From Ramlibacter tataouinensis (GTDB taxonomy: Bacteria; Pseudomonadota; Gammaproteobacteria; Burkholderiales; Burkholderiaceae_C): a DNA stretch of 64,000 bases. Of this stretch, positions 16,606-25,527 are shown one piece after another. A model generated the notes under the pieces. The model ran no database searches and was not told where the DNA came from. It saw only the letters and a list, made by a program, of their open reading frames with translations. Each line of letters begins with the position of its first letter. The stretch's first letter is position 1. Both the position numbers and the translations under genes were made by a program. The DNA is taken from contig DIZF01000032.1 of NCBI GenBank assembly GCA_002427815.1, forward strand, positions 59,815-123,814. The letters are read 5' to 3'.

Positions 16606-18885
16606 TCAGGGGGTATTGGGGCCGCTGGGTAATTGGGGCTGGTTCGGCGCAGGCACAACCGAGGGTGGCGCCGCGGCTCTCTTGCCGAAGGGCTGATAGC
16701 CGACAAAGCTCTTCATGCGATCGCGCATCTCTGCGCTGACCTCGCGCGCGTCCTGGTCGGAACGCACCACCCGCGGGGTAATGATGACCAGCAACTCCGT
16801 GCGCTGGCCGCTGCTGGTCTTGGTGCCGAACAGGCTACCGATGATGGGGATCTCGTGAAGCCCCGGAACTCCGTTGGACCCCGTGGTGTTGTTGTCCCGG
16901 ATCAGCCCGCCCAGCACCAGCGCCTCGCCGGAACGAACCGCTACTTTGCTGGTGATCTGGCGCTGCAGGAAGGCGCGCTGCCCGGTGGCGGCGTCGATCT
17001 GGCCGACGTCGGTGACCGCCTGGTTGATCAACATGGTCACCATGTTCCCGGCGTTCACCGAGGGCGTTACGGCCAGCGAAACGCCGGTGTCCTTGTACTG
17101 GATGCTGTTGGATATCACGCCGCCCGTCGTGATGGTGGTACCCGACTGAATTGGCTGCTGGTTGCCCACGACGATCTGCGCGGTGTTGTTGTCCATGACC
17201 ATCAGCGAGGGACTGGAGATGACCTTGACCAGCGATTTGTCGGCCAGGGCGTTCAGAACGGCCCGCACATTGCCCAACGAATTGCGCAAGGTGTAGGAGA
17301 AGCCGGTCAACGCCCCCCCCAGCACCCCGCCAGGCAGGCTGCTGAGCACGCCGGTACCCACCTTGCCATTGGCCTCCGCGTTATTGAAAGTCCATTGCAG
17401 GCCGTACTGCATGTCGTCGGTCAGCGTTACCTCGATGATGCTGGCCTCGATCAGCACCTGGGTGGGCGGCACGTCAAGGCTGCGCAGGCTGGCTTCGATC
17501 TTGGCGTACTCCGCCCCCGTGCCGTAGACGAGTATGGAATTGTTGACTTCGTCGGCAACGATGCGCACACCGCCGAGTTTCAGGGCGGCGCCCACACCGC
17601 CACCCTGCGCGGCCGGCTGGGCGACCGGCGCCTGTCCAGCGAGAACACTTCCTACGCCGATGCCGCTGGTCTGCGAGCCCAGTCCGGTGTTGCTCCCGGC
17701 CATGCCAATGGTGGAGGCGCTGGAAGAGCTAAGGCCGGGCGCTACACCCGAAGCCGGGGCCGCAGACCTGGTTTCGCCACTGCCGAAAATGCCGTTCAGC
17801 ACGTCCGCGAGGTGTCGGGCCGACCCGTTTTCGACCCGGTAGACATAAAGCGACTGTTCGGCGTGGTTGAAGCCGGGCCGGTCCAGACGCTCGATCCAGC
17901 GCTTGGCATCGTCCAGGTAAGCGGCTCGCGGGCTGACCACGAGGATGCTGTTGAGGCGCTCGATCGGCATCACCCTGACGGCACCCAGGAAGGGGGTCTC
18001 ACCGAACCCGGTGGCAGCCTCGGCCGCGGCGGCCGCTGCCGCGCCCTGCCCTGCCGGAGGCGCTGCGCCGGCCCCGGCAGGGGCGGGGCGCCCGCCGGAA
18101 ATCACTCGCAGCGCGGCCTCCACTTCACGCACCGTGGCGTACTTCAGGGGGAACAGGCCGACGGACATGCCTTTGAGCAGGTCCACATCGAAGGTGGACA
18201 CAATGCTCATCCAGCCCTCGGCCTGGGTGCGATTCCCGGCCAGCACGAGCAGGTTGCGCACCGTGTCGATCCGCACCACCGCTTCGGGCGGCAACAGCGG
18301 CCGCAGGATGGTTGCCATTTCCGCGGCGCCGATGAATTGCAGCGGGATCACGACGGCGCCGTAGCCGGGCGCCAGCGGGCCATTGCCGACCTGCTGCGGC
18401 ACCGAGACGATGCCTCGCAGCGCTTCCGGTCGCCCCACGTGATAGGTGCCGCGGCTGTCGCGCGCCATCACGAGGCCATTCGCCATCAAGGCACCCTCGA
18501 GGAGGTACGCGGCCTCATCCGCCGACACCTCGCCTTTGGTCGCCATCGTGACGCTGCCGCTGATGGGGGGATGGATCACGTAGTCGACTTTGAGAATGTC
18601 GCGCAGAATCAGATGCACCACGTCGAGAATTGGGGCATCTTCAAAACGGAATGCGTTCGACGAACCGGTCAAGGGCGGGCTCGGCGGCGGCGTGGCGATC
18701 ACTCTGTCGTTTCCGCGCATGAGACGCGGCTGGTTCGGCGTGCCTTGCTGGGGCACGTTGGCCGGCGGCGCACCGTCACCAGTCGACCAGACACTGCCGG
18801 GAAGGACCGCCGCGTCGCTCTGGGCGGACGCGAGCCGGCAAGCCGCGAGGGCAATGAGCGTGAGAGTAAATCGTGAAGAGATCAT
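16606..18885 (-). CDS. gspD: Type II secretion outer-membrane secretin GspD
   Basis: A 759-residue secretin that forms the multimeric outer-membrane channel of the type II secretion system. A signal peptide (MISSRFTLTLIALAACRLASA) is followed by an N0 domain (FRFEDAPILDVVHLILRDIL), N1-N3 domains, and the C-terminal secretin core from VLIEASIIEVTLTDD through VVGNQQPI to LLVIITPRVV. A Gly/Ser/Ala-rich insert (roughly residues 385-440) lies between ring domains. An upstream ATG at 18927 overlaps the gspC stop as ATGA and would add 14 residues. I prefer 18885 because it gives a compact signal peptide with a purine-rich site before it. Confidence 0.95.
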   Translation of the reverse strand: MISSRFTLTLIALAACRLASAQSDAAVLPGSVWSTGDGAPPANVPQQGTPNQPRLMRGNDRVIATPPPSPPLTGSSNAFRFEDAPILDVVHLILRDILKVDYVIHPPISGSVTMATKGEVSADEAAYLLEGALMANGLVMARDSRGTYHVGRPEALRGIVSVPQQVGNGPLAPGYGAVVIPLQFIGAAEMATILRPLLPPEAVVRIDTVRNLLVLAGNRTQAEGWMSIVSTFDVDLLKGMSVGLFPLKYATVREVEAALRVISGGRPAPAGAGAAPPAGQGAAAAAAAEAATGFGETPFLGAVRVMPIERLNSILVVSPRAAYLDDAKRWIERLDRPGFNHAEQSLYVYRVENGSARHLADVLNGIFGSGETRSAAPASGVAPGLSSSSASTIGMAGSNTGLGSQTSGIGVGSVLAGQAPVAQPAAQGGGVGAALKLGGVRIVADEVNNSILVYGTGAEYAKIEASLRSLDVPPTQVLIEASIIEVTLTDDMQYGLQWTFNNAEANGKVGTGVLSSLPGGVLGGALTGFSYTLRNSLGNVRAVLNALADKSLVKVISSPSLMVMDNNTAQIVVGNQQPIQSGTTITTGGVISNSIQYKDTGVSLAVTPSVNAGNMVTMLINQAVTDVGQIDAATGQRAFLQRQITSKVAVRSGEALVLGGLIRDNNTTGSNGVPGLHEIPIIGSLFGTKTSSGQRTELLVIITPRVVRSDQDAREVSAEMRDRMKSFVGYQPFGKRAAAPPSVVPAPNQPQLPSGPNTP

Positions 18886-18923
18886 TGTTTTCCGCCGAAA
18901 GCAGGGCCCCGGGCTCAGGAAGT

Positions 18924-19637
18924 TCATGAGGAGCCCCCGACGACAAAGGGGGACTTTGGTTTTAACGTGGCGGCAGGCTTCCCGCCCTGTGCACCGGGCG
19001 CAGCCGCGGGTGGTTGAGTCGGCGGTAAGGCCGGAGAGCCTGCCGGTGGAGTCGGGACAATGGTTGGTGCAGCCGGGAACGGCAAACCCGGGACACCCGC
19101 TCGCGCCCCAGGTGGCACCATGGGAGCCCCGAATGCGGGCGGGAGCATGGCCGTCCCTGCTCCCTGTTTTGCCTGCACGAGCGGTATCACGCGTCGTTCG
19201 GAGCCGCGCGAAAACACAGCTTCGCTGCCGCGTATCTCCTTCAGAGCCCAGTCACCAACGGCTTCCGACACCTTAACACGCCGTGTTTTTCCCTCGATCT
19301 TGATGATCGCGCCGCCACCCCCGGAACCGCTGAACAAGCCATAGATATGGATGGCATCGAGTGGGTCGGCCCGAGCAGCAACCGCCGCCTTGGCCGGCGG
19401 CGGCCGCCGGGTGGTAGAAAAGATCGGACGGTCCAAGATCACCATGAAGCGCGCCACGTCAGTGTCTTCCCGAGCGGCCATGGCAGGGGACACCGCGCCG
19501 AGTTCCGGCCGGATGGCGGCTGGCGGCTGCCAATGAACGCCGCGTAGGCCGCCATGCGGATCAATCCACAGCCAGGCCAGCAGGCACACCAGCAGGACGT
19601 CAAGGCCCACCAGCAAGGCGGTCATGTTGCGCCTCAC
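18924..19637 (-). CDS. gspC: Type II secretion protein GspC/XpsN-like
   Basis: A 237-residue bitopic inner-membrane protein linking secretin to platform. One N-terminal helix (MTALLVGLDVLLVCLLAWLWI) is followed by the homology region: FMVILDRPIFSTTRR, DAIHIYGLFSG, IIKIEGKTRRVKVSEAVGDW. There is no PDZ domain; the rest is a Pro/Ala-rich tail ending SPFVVGGSS. That ending closely matches the end of the GspL-like protein in this operon. The start is a GTG at 19637 overlapping the gspM stop as GTGA; an ATG at 19625 is the alternative. Its place directly before gspD matches XpsN in the Xanthomonas Xps system. Confidence 0.82.
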   Translation of the reverse strand: MRRNMTALLVGLDVLLVCLLAWLWIDPHGGLRGVHWQPPAAIRPELGAVSPAMAAREDTDVARFMVILDRPIFSTTRRPPPAKAAVAARADPLDAIHIYGLFSGSGGGGAIIKIEGKTRRVKVSEAVGDWALKEIRGSEAVFSRGSERRVIPLVQAKQGAGTAMLPPAFGAPMVPPGARAGVPGLPFPAAPTIVPTPPAGSPALPPTQPPAAAPGAQGGKPAATLKPKSPFVVGGSS

Positions 19638-20185
19638 TGGCGCACCCTCAACACGAACAGGTTGACCTGGATGGAGAGCCGCTGGGGGCCGTCGGCCTTG
19701 GGCATCCCGATGGTCTGCACATTGAATCCCTCCATGAACAGAGACGGCACCTGAGCTGGAAGCACGACGAGTGCACTCTGGAGTGCAGGGAGTTCGCCTT
19801 CAACATGCAACACCACGGGAATCCGGTCGAAGCCCTCTACCACCTTGGCGGGCAGCACCTGCGTGCTGGACACTTCCAGCCCCGCCTTGGACAAAGCGTC
19901 GCGTGCGCGCTGTTGCGCATCGCTGCCGGCTCGCGCCACATCCTGGGACGACGGATACGCATGGCGCGCCACCAACGCCCTGCGTTCGATCAAGGCGGCA
20001 TCGAGTGCTGATGCGCTGGCCTCGAGGCCGATCAAGCGGGCGTATCTTGGCTCCAGCTGCGCCAACTGGTCCTGGGCCCAGACGTGTTTCGAGACCACAT
20101 AAGCAGCGATTCCGCCAATCAGTATCACTGAGCCGAATGTCAGCGCCATGGCGCGACGAGTTGCCGCAGGCATGTTGATTCTCAT
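19634..20185 (-). CDS. gspM: Type II secretion protein GspM-like (PilO/GspMb type)
   Basis: A 183-residue inner-membrane protein with one N-terminal helix (MALTFGSVILIGGIAAYVV), an alpha-helical coiled-coil region, and a ferredoxin-like C-terminal domain ending LSIQVNLFVLRVRQ. It corresponds to GspM of the assembly platform, which pairs with GspL. The ATG at 20185 overlaps the stop of the upstream gspL as ATGA, and the gene ends GTGA with gspC. Sequence divergence is usual for this component, so the call rests on topology and operon position. Confidence 0.8.
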   Translation of the reverse strand: MRINMPAATRRAMALTFGSVILIGGIAAYVVSKHVWAQDQLAQLEPRYARLIGLEASASALDAALIERRALVARHAYPSSQDVARAGSDAQQRARDALSKAGLEVSSTQVLPAKVVEGFDRIPVVLHVEGELPALQSALVVLPAQVPSLFMEGFNVQTIGMPKADGPQRLSIQVNLFVLRVRQ

Positions 20186-21417
20186 CGGGCCGATCCCCCA
20201 ACCGTAAACGGCGACGAGGCTGGTTTGGATGCGGTGGCGGGCATTGCCACCGCCGCCGCGGCTGGAGTCGCCTGCGCGGCGGATGCCGGCGCAGAGGCGC
20301 CGGGCATCGCCATCGGGGCCGCTGCGCCAGGACCGGACACGGCCGGCGCCGGCGCCGGCGCCGGGCTGATCGACCGCTGTTTCACGTCCATTGTGAATTC
20401 GACGATGAATGCTTCCTTGGCGGCGCCCGGTGCCCGGGTGACGGCGCTGGGCGACCGGACATCCTTCAGCCGAGGATCGGAGCTGAGCTTCTGGAGCAGC
20501 GCCGCGAAATCCACGGTATGACCGGAAGCGGTGATTTTCGCCTTCTGGATATCCAGGCTGTAGAGGTAGGTGTCATCGGGAAGGGCTTCGGTCAGGTATT
20601 CCATCACTCCGGCGGGATCGACCCGGTCCGCCACAACCGTATCGAGCGACCGAAGCCTGTCGTTCAGCACCGTCAGCTCATCCCGTTTTCGCACCAGTGG
20701 AGCGACCCGCTTCATCACGGCATCCAATGCGCCCGCTGCTTCCAGCGCCCGGAGCCGAAGCTGCGCTGTCGGTGTCATCGCTGCCAGCGAGGCCAGGGCG
20801 CAGGCCAGCAACAGCAATGCCAAATCCACGCGTTTCCCGGCTGCCTCATGCCGCTGCCGCCGCTGCTCGCCATAACCGGTGATCACGACCGGGGCAGGCA
20901 AGCCTGACACGGCCCAAGCCTCGGGTCGCTTCACCTCGGGGGCGAGGTCGGGCCACCTGCTCTGGATGAAGTCGGAAATGTGGCGACGCGAGGCGATCAC
21001 GATCTCGGCACGCCATTGCCCGCCTTCAACCTCCCGCATGAGGCAGCCCCAAGCAAGATCTTCCGCGGCAAAAGGACTGTTGCTGCGCACTTCCAGCAAG
21101 ACCGCCTTGTCGATATCGACCCGGGACATCTTCGGCAATGCGAGGCTGCGTCGCAGCAGCAGGTCGTCGGGAATCTCAACCGCCACGAAATTCGGCGTTT
21201 TGACGGTCGCGGCGTTGGCTAGCTTCGCATTGCCGACCCATACGGACTGGCTGCCGTCCGGATGAAGAAGCAACACCGGGTCGGACGGGGACAACCGTGA
21301 CCGCAGCGAATGCGCGCGGGCTTTCAGCCAAGGCAGCCACGAGGTGGACCAGGTTTCCTTGAGGTCGAGCCCAGGACGGCCACTTTCGGAATGACTTGAG
21401 GACATTTTCGTTTTCAA
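20182..21417 (-). CDS. gspL: Type II secretion protein GspL-like (PilM/PilN-like platform protein)
   Basis: A protein of about 411 residues. The cytoplasmic part includes FVAVEIPDDLLLRRSLALP and a region of the actin-like GspL/PilM type. A helix (LALLLLACALASLAAM) near residue 195 is followed by a periplasmic PilN-like domain with LTEALPDDTYLYSLDIQ. It recruits the GspE ATPase to the inner-membrane platform. The last 70 residues are an Ala/Pro linker ending SPFTVGGSAR. The start is either a TTG at 21417 overlapping the gspK stop, or the ATG at 21405. The linker is encoded partly by a GGCGCC repeat. Confidence 0.82.
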   Translation of the reverse strand: MKTKMSSSHSESGRPGLDLKETWSTSWLPWLKARAHSLRSRLSPSDPVLLLHPDGSQSVWVGNAKLANAATVKTPNFVAVEIPDDLLLRRSLALPKMSRVDIDKAVLLEVRSNSPFAAEDLAWGCLMREVEGGQWRAEIVIASRRHISDFIQSRWPDLAPEVKRPEAWAVSGLPAPVVITGYGEQRRQRHEAAGKRVDLALLLLACALASLAAMTPTAQLRLRALEAAGALDAVMKRVAPLVRKRDELTVLNDRLRSLDTVVADRVDPAGVMEYLTEALPDDTYLYSLDIQKAKITASGHTVDFAALLQKLSSDPRLKDVRSPSAVTRAPGAAKEAFIVEFTMDVKQRSISPAPAPAPAVSGPGAAAPMAMPGASAPASAAQATPAAAAVAMPATASKPASSPFTVGGSAR

Positions 21418-22271
21418 TTCGTCATCGCCGGTGTCGGCTCAAACCGGTCTTCGGCGTGGAAGATGCGCCAGGGCACGCCATCGGGCACGACCCTGCCGGT
21501 CTCCACCAGCCACGTACTGAGCAAGTGCCGGCCATCCGTCAGCGGGACGCGGGCCGCAAGCCTGAAGCGCTTGGTGACCGCGGTGTCCACAAACTGCGCC
21601 GCCAGTCCCGTTGTGTCAATGCCGACATCCCCGCCGCCCCTGGCGGCCGCTATCCGTGCAGCCCGCCCGGTGTCACCCTCAGAGAGCACCACCAGAACGC
21701 CTTCAGGTGCAGCCATCGCGTTGACGCGGCCGCTTCCCATCGTGTCTGTGGTGACGAGGGCGGAAAGTCTAGCATAGAGGGAATAATCGACTCCAGGTAT
21801 TTGCAGCAGATCCTCGACGGCCTCAAACCTGGGCCCGCGCTGGGCACCTGGTCCGGGCAGGCGAGATGCCGCAACGGTCTTGGCCAGCGTCGACGCACGC
21901 TCGGGGTCCATGCCACCGGCAACCGCGAACAACGCCGCCAGCAACGGCTCGGGCGCCCGATTGATGTCGATGAGCCCATTGAGCGGAACGATCTCCACGG
22001 AAATCGTCAAACCGGCGAAGCTGACGTCAGCCCGGCTGAGGCGGCTCACCGGTTCACTGCGGGCTGCCATATCCTGAAGCACGAGCTGGATCGCGGCGTT
22101 GGCAATCGCATGCCCCTGAACTGTCTGACGTCCCGCCGAAACGAGGCGGACCTCGTCACGCTGCGCCTGCACCATGCCCGTCACCAGTATGCTCAGGGCG
22201 GCCACGATCCAAAGCACCGCCAGCAGTGCCACTCCGCGATCCCGGCCGACCGCTGCGTCCTGGCATGCCAT
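21414..22271 (-). CDS. gspK: Type II secretion minor pseudopilin GspK
   Basis: A 285-residue minor pseudopilin that sits at the tip of the pseudopilus. The N-terminal helix GVALLAVLWIVAALSILVTGM follows a short basic leader. The GspK-type body includes LIDINRAPEPLLAALFAVAG and the helix-hairpin-like QIPGVDYSLYARLSALVT. Length and large C-terminal domain distinguish it from the other pseudopilins. The frame is open far upstream, but the ATG at 22271 overlaps the gspJ stop as ATGA and places the hydrophobic helix correctly. Confidence 0.9.
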   Translation of the reverse strand: MACQDAAVGRDRGVALLAVLWIVAALSILVTGMVQAQRDEVRLVSAGRQTVQGHAIANAAIQLVLQDMAARSEPVSRLSRADVSFAGLTISVEIVPLNGLIDINRAPEPLLAALFAVAGGMDPERASTLAKTVAASRLPGPGAQRGPRFEAVEDLLQIPGVDYSLYARLSALVTTDTMGSGRVNAMAAPEGVLVVLSEGDTGRAARIAAARGGGDVGIDTTGLAAQFVDTAVTKRFRLAARVPLTDGRHLLSTWLVETGRVVPDGVPWRIFHAEDRFEPTPAMTN

Positions 22272-22942
22272 CACTCCGGCCCCAGCGTGAATCCGCCATG
22301 GCCAGTGTCGCCAGCGGGCAGCTGGCGCATCGCGACGGTCAGGTAGGGCCAATCGCCGGCGGGCGTTCGCACCGAAATCCGGACGCGGGTCGGGAGGCGC
22401 TGCGCATGGGGCCATTGCGGCAGCCAGGTGGTATTTGAGCCGTCCTCGTCCGCATACTCCAGGCCGAAACCTGTCGCGTTCGCCACCAGAATCCGGGATT
22501 CGGCCTGGCCCCAATCCGGAAAGACAGCGTTTCCCGTCCACGGTGCAAAGCGGATCACCAGCGCCGCATTCGGCCGTGCGGGCTCAAGGGACAGCCGGAA
22601 AAAATAGCGACCACCGGAGCCGTACCGGGCAGGCATCACACCCACCCATATCACGGCGTTCTGGTCGCCGGCAAAGAGGTAGAGGCTTTGTCCAACCTGG
22701 GTGGGCGCGGCCGACTTGCGAGGAGAGATACGCCCCAGCGTACTGGACAGAAAGCTGGTGGCGACCCGCAAGTCGTCCGCGCGTTGCAGGCGTTGGTCCA
22801 CCCGCTCCTCGGTCTGCGCAATCGTCCGCATGGCCGCGCCTAGAGCCAGCATGACCATCGACATCAATGTCATCACGACCAGAATTTCGACCAGCGTGAA
22901 GCCAGACATCCTTCCCGGCCTGCGGGGACAGCCGAGTCTCAT
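22271..22942 (-). CDS. gspJ: Type II secretion minor pseudopilin GspJ
   Basis: A 223-residue pseudopilin. The prepilin leader and cleavage site read RMSG^FTLVEILVVMTLMSMVML, with the conserved Phe+1 and Glu+5. The beta-rich body includes RLQRADDLRVATSFLSSTLGRI. It forms part of the pseudopilus tip with GspI and GspK and needs a prepilin peptidase (GspO/PilD), which is not in this window. It overlaps gspI and gspK by 4 bp each. Confidence 0.92.
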   Translation of the reverse strand: MRLGCPRRPGRMSGFTLVEILVVMTLMSMVMLALGAAMRTIAQTEERVDQRLQRADDLRVATSFLSSTLGRISPRKSAAPTQVGQSLYLFAGDQNAVIWVGVMPARYGSGGRYFFRLSLEPARPNAALVIRFAPWTGNAVFPDWGQAESRILVANATGFGLEYADEDGSNTTWLPQWPHAQRLPTRVRISVRTPAGDWPYLTVAMRQLPAGDTGHGGFTLGPE

Positions 22943-23346
22943 CGTTGCGGCCCCGCTGCCGGCTTCGCCTGTGGCAGCAACGTATTCAACTCAAGCTGTC
23001 GCGGCCCACGCCGGTCGGTCCATGCCACCACGATCTCGACTTGTTGCAGCGGCGGTGCCTTGGGGCTGTCAACCCCGGTCACGTAGGGGCTGCTGCTGAC
23101 CCGCCATGCGAATCCGGCTGATTGCCCAGCCTCATTCCAGCCAGTTTGCGGCACCATGTCCCGGGAGTTGAGGACACTTTGCGCCAGAATGGACGCGCGC
23201 AGATACCGATCGGTGTCCCCCACGCTGCGCACGGTGCCGCCACTGGCCTGGTAGAGCATGCCCAGCGAAAAAGCCATGATGACGAAAGCCACCAGCAGTT
23301 CCAGCAGGGAGAACCCGCGCTGGCGGCGCGACGAAGAAACGGTCAT
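22939..23346 (-). CDS. gspI: Type II secretion minor pseudopilin GspI
   Basis: A 135-residue minor pseudopilin with leader MTVSSSRRQRG^FSLLELLVAFVIMAFSLGML. The short C-terminal beta domain includes RASILAQSVLNSRDM. It nucleates the tip complex with GspJ and GspK. The start overlaps the stop of gspH by 4 bp, and its own stop overlaps gspJ by 4 bp. Confidence 0.92.
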   Translation of the reverse strand: MTVSSSRRQRGFSLLELLVAFVIMAFSLGMLYQASGGTVRSVGDTDRYLRASILAQSVLNSRDMVPQTGWNEAGQSAGFAWRVSSSPYVTGVDSPKAPPLQQVEIVVAWTDRRGPRQLELNTLLPQAKPAAGPQR

Positions 23347-23792
23347 TGCTGCACAGCGGACTGGGTGACGCCGCCGGATAGCCAGTCCACGGTCAACCGC
23401 ACGCCGGCCCCGCCCGGGCGGAGTATTTCGATGGTGCCGCCGGTGGCGCCGCCACTGGGCAGGAAGAGAATCCCGGCCGTCTGGTCTGCCTTCAACTCGA
23501 TGTCCGCAACGGTGGTGCGCAAGCGCAACGGCTCTGGCAAGGACTTTGGCGGCCGTCCTTCGATACCGTAATTGCGATGGGCAAGATCGACGCGAAACCG
23601 CACATCCCTGCCCTCGGAGAGTGCGCGGTAACGGGCCTGGCGCATATCGGAAAGCACGCTGCGCACCGCATCACGATACTGCGCCGATTCGCGCAGGCGT
23701 TCAAAAGCCAGGGGCACAATCGCCGTCAGTAGCGCCACCATGGCAAGAACCACCAGCAGCTCGATGAGCGTGAAGCCGCGCTGCACCCGCAC
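23343..23792 (-). CDS. gspH: Type II secretion minor pseudopilin GspH
   Basis: A 149-residue minor pseudopilin linking the tip to the GspG shaft. The leader is very short: VQRG^FTLIELLVVLAMVALLTA. The body carries the GspH-like YRDAVRSVLSDMRQARYRALSEGRDV segment. The start is a GTG at 23792, with a second GTG at 23786 also possible; no ATG precedes the cleavage site. It lies 17 bp after gspG. Confidence 0.9.
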   Translation of the reverse strand: MRVQRGFTLIELLVVLAMVALLTAIVPLAFERLRESAQYRDAVRSVLSDMRQARYRALSEGRDVRFRVDLAHRNYGIEGRPPKSLPEPLRLRTTVADIELKADQTAGILFLPSGGATGGTIEILRPGGAGVRLTVDWLSGGVTQSAVQQ

Positions 23793-23809
23793 GGCGGCCT
23801 CAGTACGAC

Positions 23810-24250
23810 CTAGTGCTGGTTACGGAGGTCGGCATTCTCGCCCTCCCCGCCAGGAGCTCCATCCGCCCCCAGCGAGAGAACTTCGACAGTGCCGTCGGGT
23901 CCGGGGCCCTGGTAACGATAGGGCCTGCCCCATGGGTCGTTCGGAAGCGTTCCCTTGAGGTAAGGACCGGCCCAGCCCGAGCTGACGGTGGCGGGGCGCT
24001 TGACAAGCGCGTCCAGGCCTTCCTCGGTCGTTGGGAAACGCCCCACATCAAGCTTGAAAAGCTCGAGCGCCTTGTCGATATCGGCGATTTGCACCGCCGC
24101 GGTCTTGCTTTTCGCGCCACCGAGTTGCCCGAGCACCCGGGGACCGACGATGCCGGCCAGCAGGGTGAGAATCGCCAGAACCACAAGCAGTTCGACCAGC
24201 GTGAAACCGCCGGTGCCGGCCCTGAAACGGCGAGGCCGTGAGTTCACCAT
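23810..24250 (-). CDS. gspG: Type II secretion major pseudopilin GspG
   Basis: A 146-residue major pseudopilin that polymerises into the periplasmic pseudopilus. The leader and helix are MVNSRPRRFRAGTGG^FTLVELLVV, followed by VGPRVLGQLGGAKSKTA and the GspG signatures LFKLDVGRFPTTEEGL and PNDPWGRPYRYQGPG. I chose the ATG at 24250 because a GAGGA site lies 7 bp before it. An ATG at 24277 overlapping the gspF stop as TAATG would add 9 residues. The calcium-site region near the C-terminus (SLGADGAPGGEGENADL) is intact. Confidence 0.95.
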   Translation of the reverse strand: MVNSRPRRFRAGTGGFTLVELLVVLAILTLLAGIVGPRVLGQLGGAKSKTAAVQIADIDKALELFKLDVGRFPTTEEGLDALVKRPATVSSGWAGPYLKGTLPNDPWGRPYRYQGPGPDGTVEVLSLGADGAPGGEGENADLRNQH

Positions 24251-24276
24251 CTCGTTGTCCTCGATCAAACGATTCA

Positions 24277-25527
24277 TTATACGGCGAGGTCGTTGATTGA
24301 CAGGATGCCCAGCAGGATTGAAACGATGATGCTGGCGATCAACAAGCCCAGCACGATGATGAGAATGGGCTCTACCAGGGTCAGGGCCCGACGAATGCCG
24401 GTTTCGACCTCGCGGTCGAGGATGTTCGCCAGCTCCAGCATCATCGGGCCGATCCGGCCGGTCTCTTCGCCCACTCGTACCAGGTTGACCGCCAATGGCT
24501 CGAAGATGCCGGTCGCGGACAGCGCGTCGACCAGTCGGCCGCCCTCCTTGACAGCCGGCGCCACGGTGGACAGACGGCTGCGCAGGACCTCGTTGCCCAT
24601 GGTCTCCGATGCGATGTGCAAGGCAGTCAGCATGGGCACGCCGTTGCCCAGCAGTGTGCCGAGTGTCCGGGCGAACAGATTCAGCTGGTACTTGAGCAGC
24701 AGTCCGCCCAGCACGGGAAGCCGCAGTATCTTTGATTGCCACCACACCATGCCGACCGGAGATCGCAACCACCGTCCGGCGGCCCAGCCCGACAAACCAA
24801 CGGTGATGCCGATGACAAGGCCCCATTCGCGAAAGCCGCGCCCAAGCTGCATCACGATCCGCGTGGCCAGCGGCAGCGCATCGCCCATATCGGTAAAGAG
24901 CTTCTCGAATTGCGGCACAACGAAGCCAAGCATCGCTATCAGCGAGACGACTGCCACAAAGAGCAGGATGGCCGGATAGATGGTCGCGGAAACCACGCTT
25001 TCGCGCAACGAGCGCAGCCGCTCCATGTGCTCCACCAGGCGCTGCAGGACGTCGGCAAGCTGTCCACTGGCTTCGCCGGAGCGAACCATATTGAGATAGA
25101 AGTCGCCGAAAAGACCCTCCTCCCGCGCGAGCGCGCGGCTCAAGGTCGAGCCGCGCTTGACGTCCTCCAGGACTTCATGGAGCACGCTGGTAACCGGCGG
25201 CCTCAGGCTCATGTCGATCAGTACGCGAAGGGCGCTGGCCAGCGGCAGCCCCGCCCGCAGCATGATCGAGAGTTCGCTGGTCAAGGTCAGCAGCTCTGCC
25301 TGCGTCACAGGTCCGGTGTTGCGCCCGAAGCGATAGCGGGACAGGACACCTTCTCCGGCAGGCCCCGCGAGCGCATCCTGCCCCGGCAGCGCCGTATCGG
25401 CGACGCTGACCGGCACCAGTCCCCGTTGGCGCAGCAGTTGCGTGGCGGCACTGGGCGAAGCAGCTTCGAGCCGCCCTTGGGATACCCGACCGGCGGCATC
25501 CGCCGCCCGCCACGAGTACTCAGGCAT
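24277..25527 (-). CDS. gspF: Type II secretion inner-membrane platform protein GspF
   Basis: A 416-residue polytopic platform protein with two repeated T2SSF domains. Helices lie near residues 180-205, 230-255 and 385-410. Family motifs include LTSELSIMLRAGLPLASAL in the first domain, RTLGTLLGNGVPMLTAL in the second, and YPAILLFVAVVS. It couples the GspE motor to pseudopilus growth. It overlaps gspE by 8 bp. The length is standard. Confidence 0.95.
   Translation of the reverse strand: MPEYSWRAADAAGRVSQGRLEAASPSAATQLLRQRGLVPVSVADTALPGQDALAGPAGEGVLSRYRFGRNTGPVTQAELLTLTSELSIMLRAGLPLASALRVLIDMSLRPPVTSVLHEVLEDVKRGSTLSRALAREEGLFGDFYLNMVRSGEASGQLADVLQRLVEHMERLRSLRESVVSATIYPAILLFVAVVSLIAMLGFVVPQFEKLFTDMGDALPLATRIVMQLGRGFREWGLVIGITVGLSGWAAGRWLRSPVGMVWWQSKILRLPVLGGLLLKYQLNLFARTLGTLLGNGVPMLTALHIASETMGNEVLRSRLSTVAPAVKEGGRLVDALSATGIFEPLAVNLVRVGEETGRIGPMMLELANILDREVETGIRRALTLVEPILIIVLGLLIASIIVSILLGILSINDLAV

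Noticed and set aside
16633..18876. A 747-codon plus-strand frame opposite gspD
   Set aside because: Antisense to the secretin gene with no recognisable fold or ribosome site; produced by third-position GC bias.
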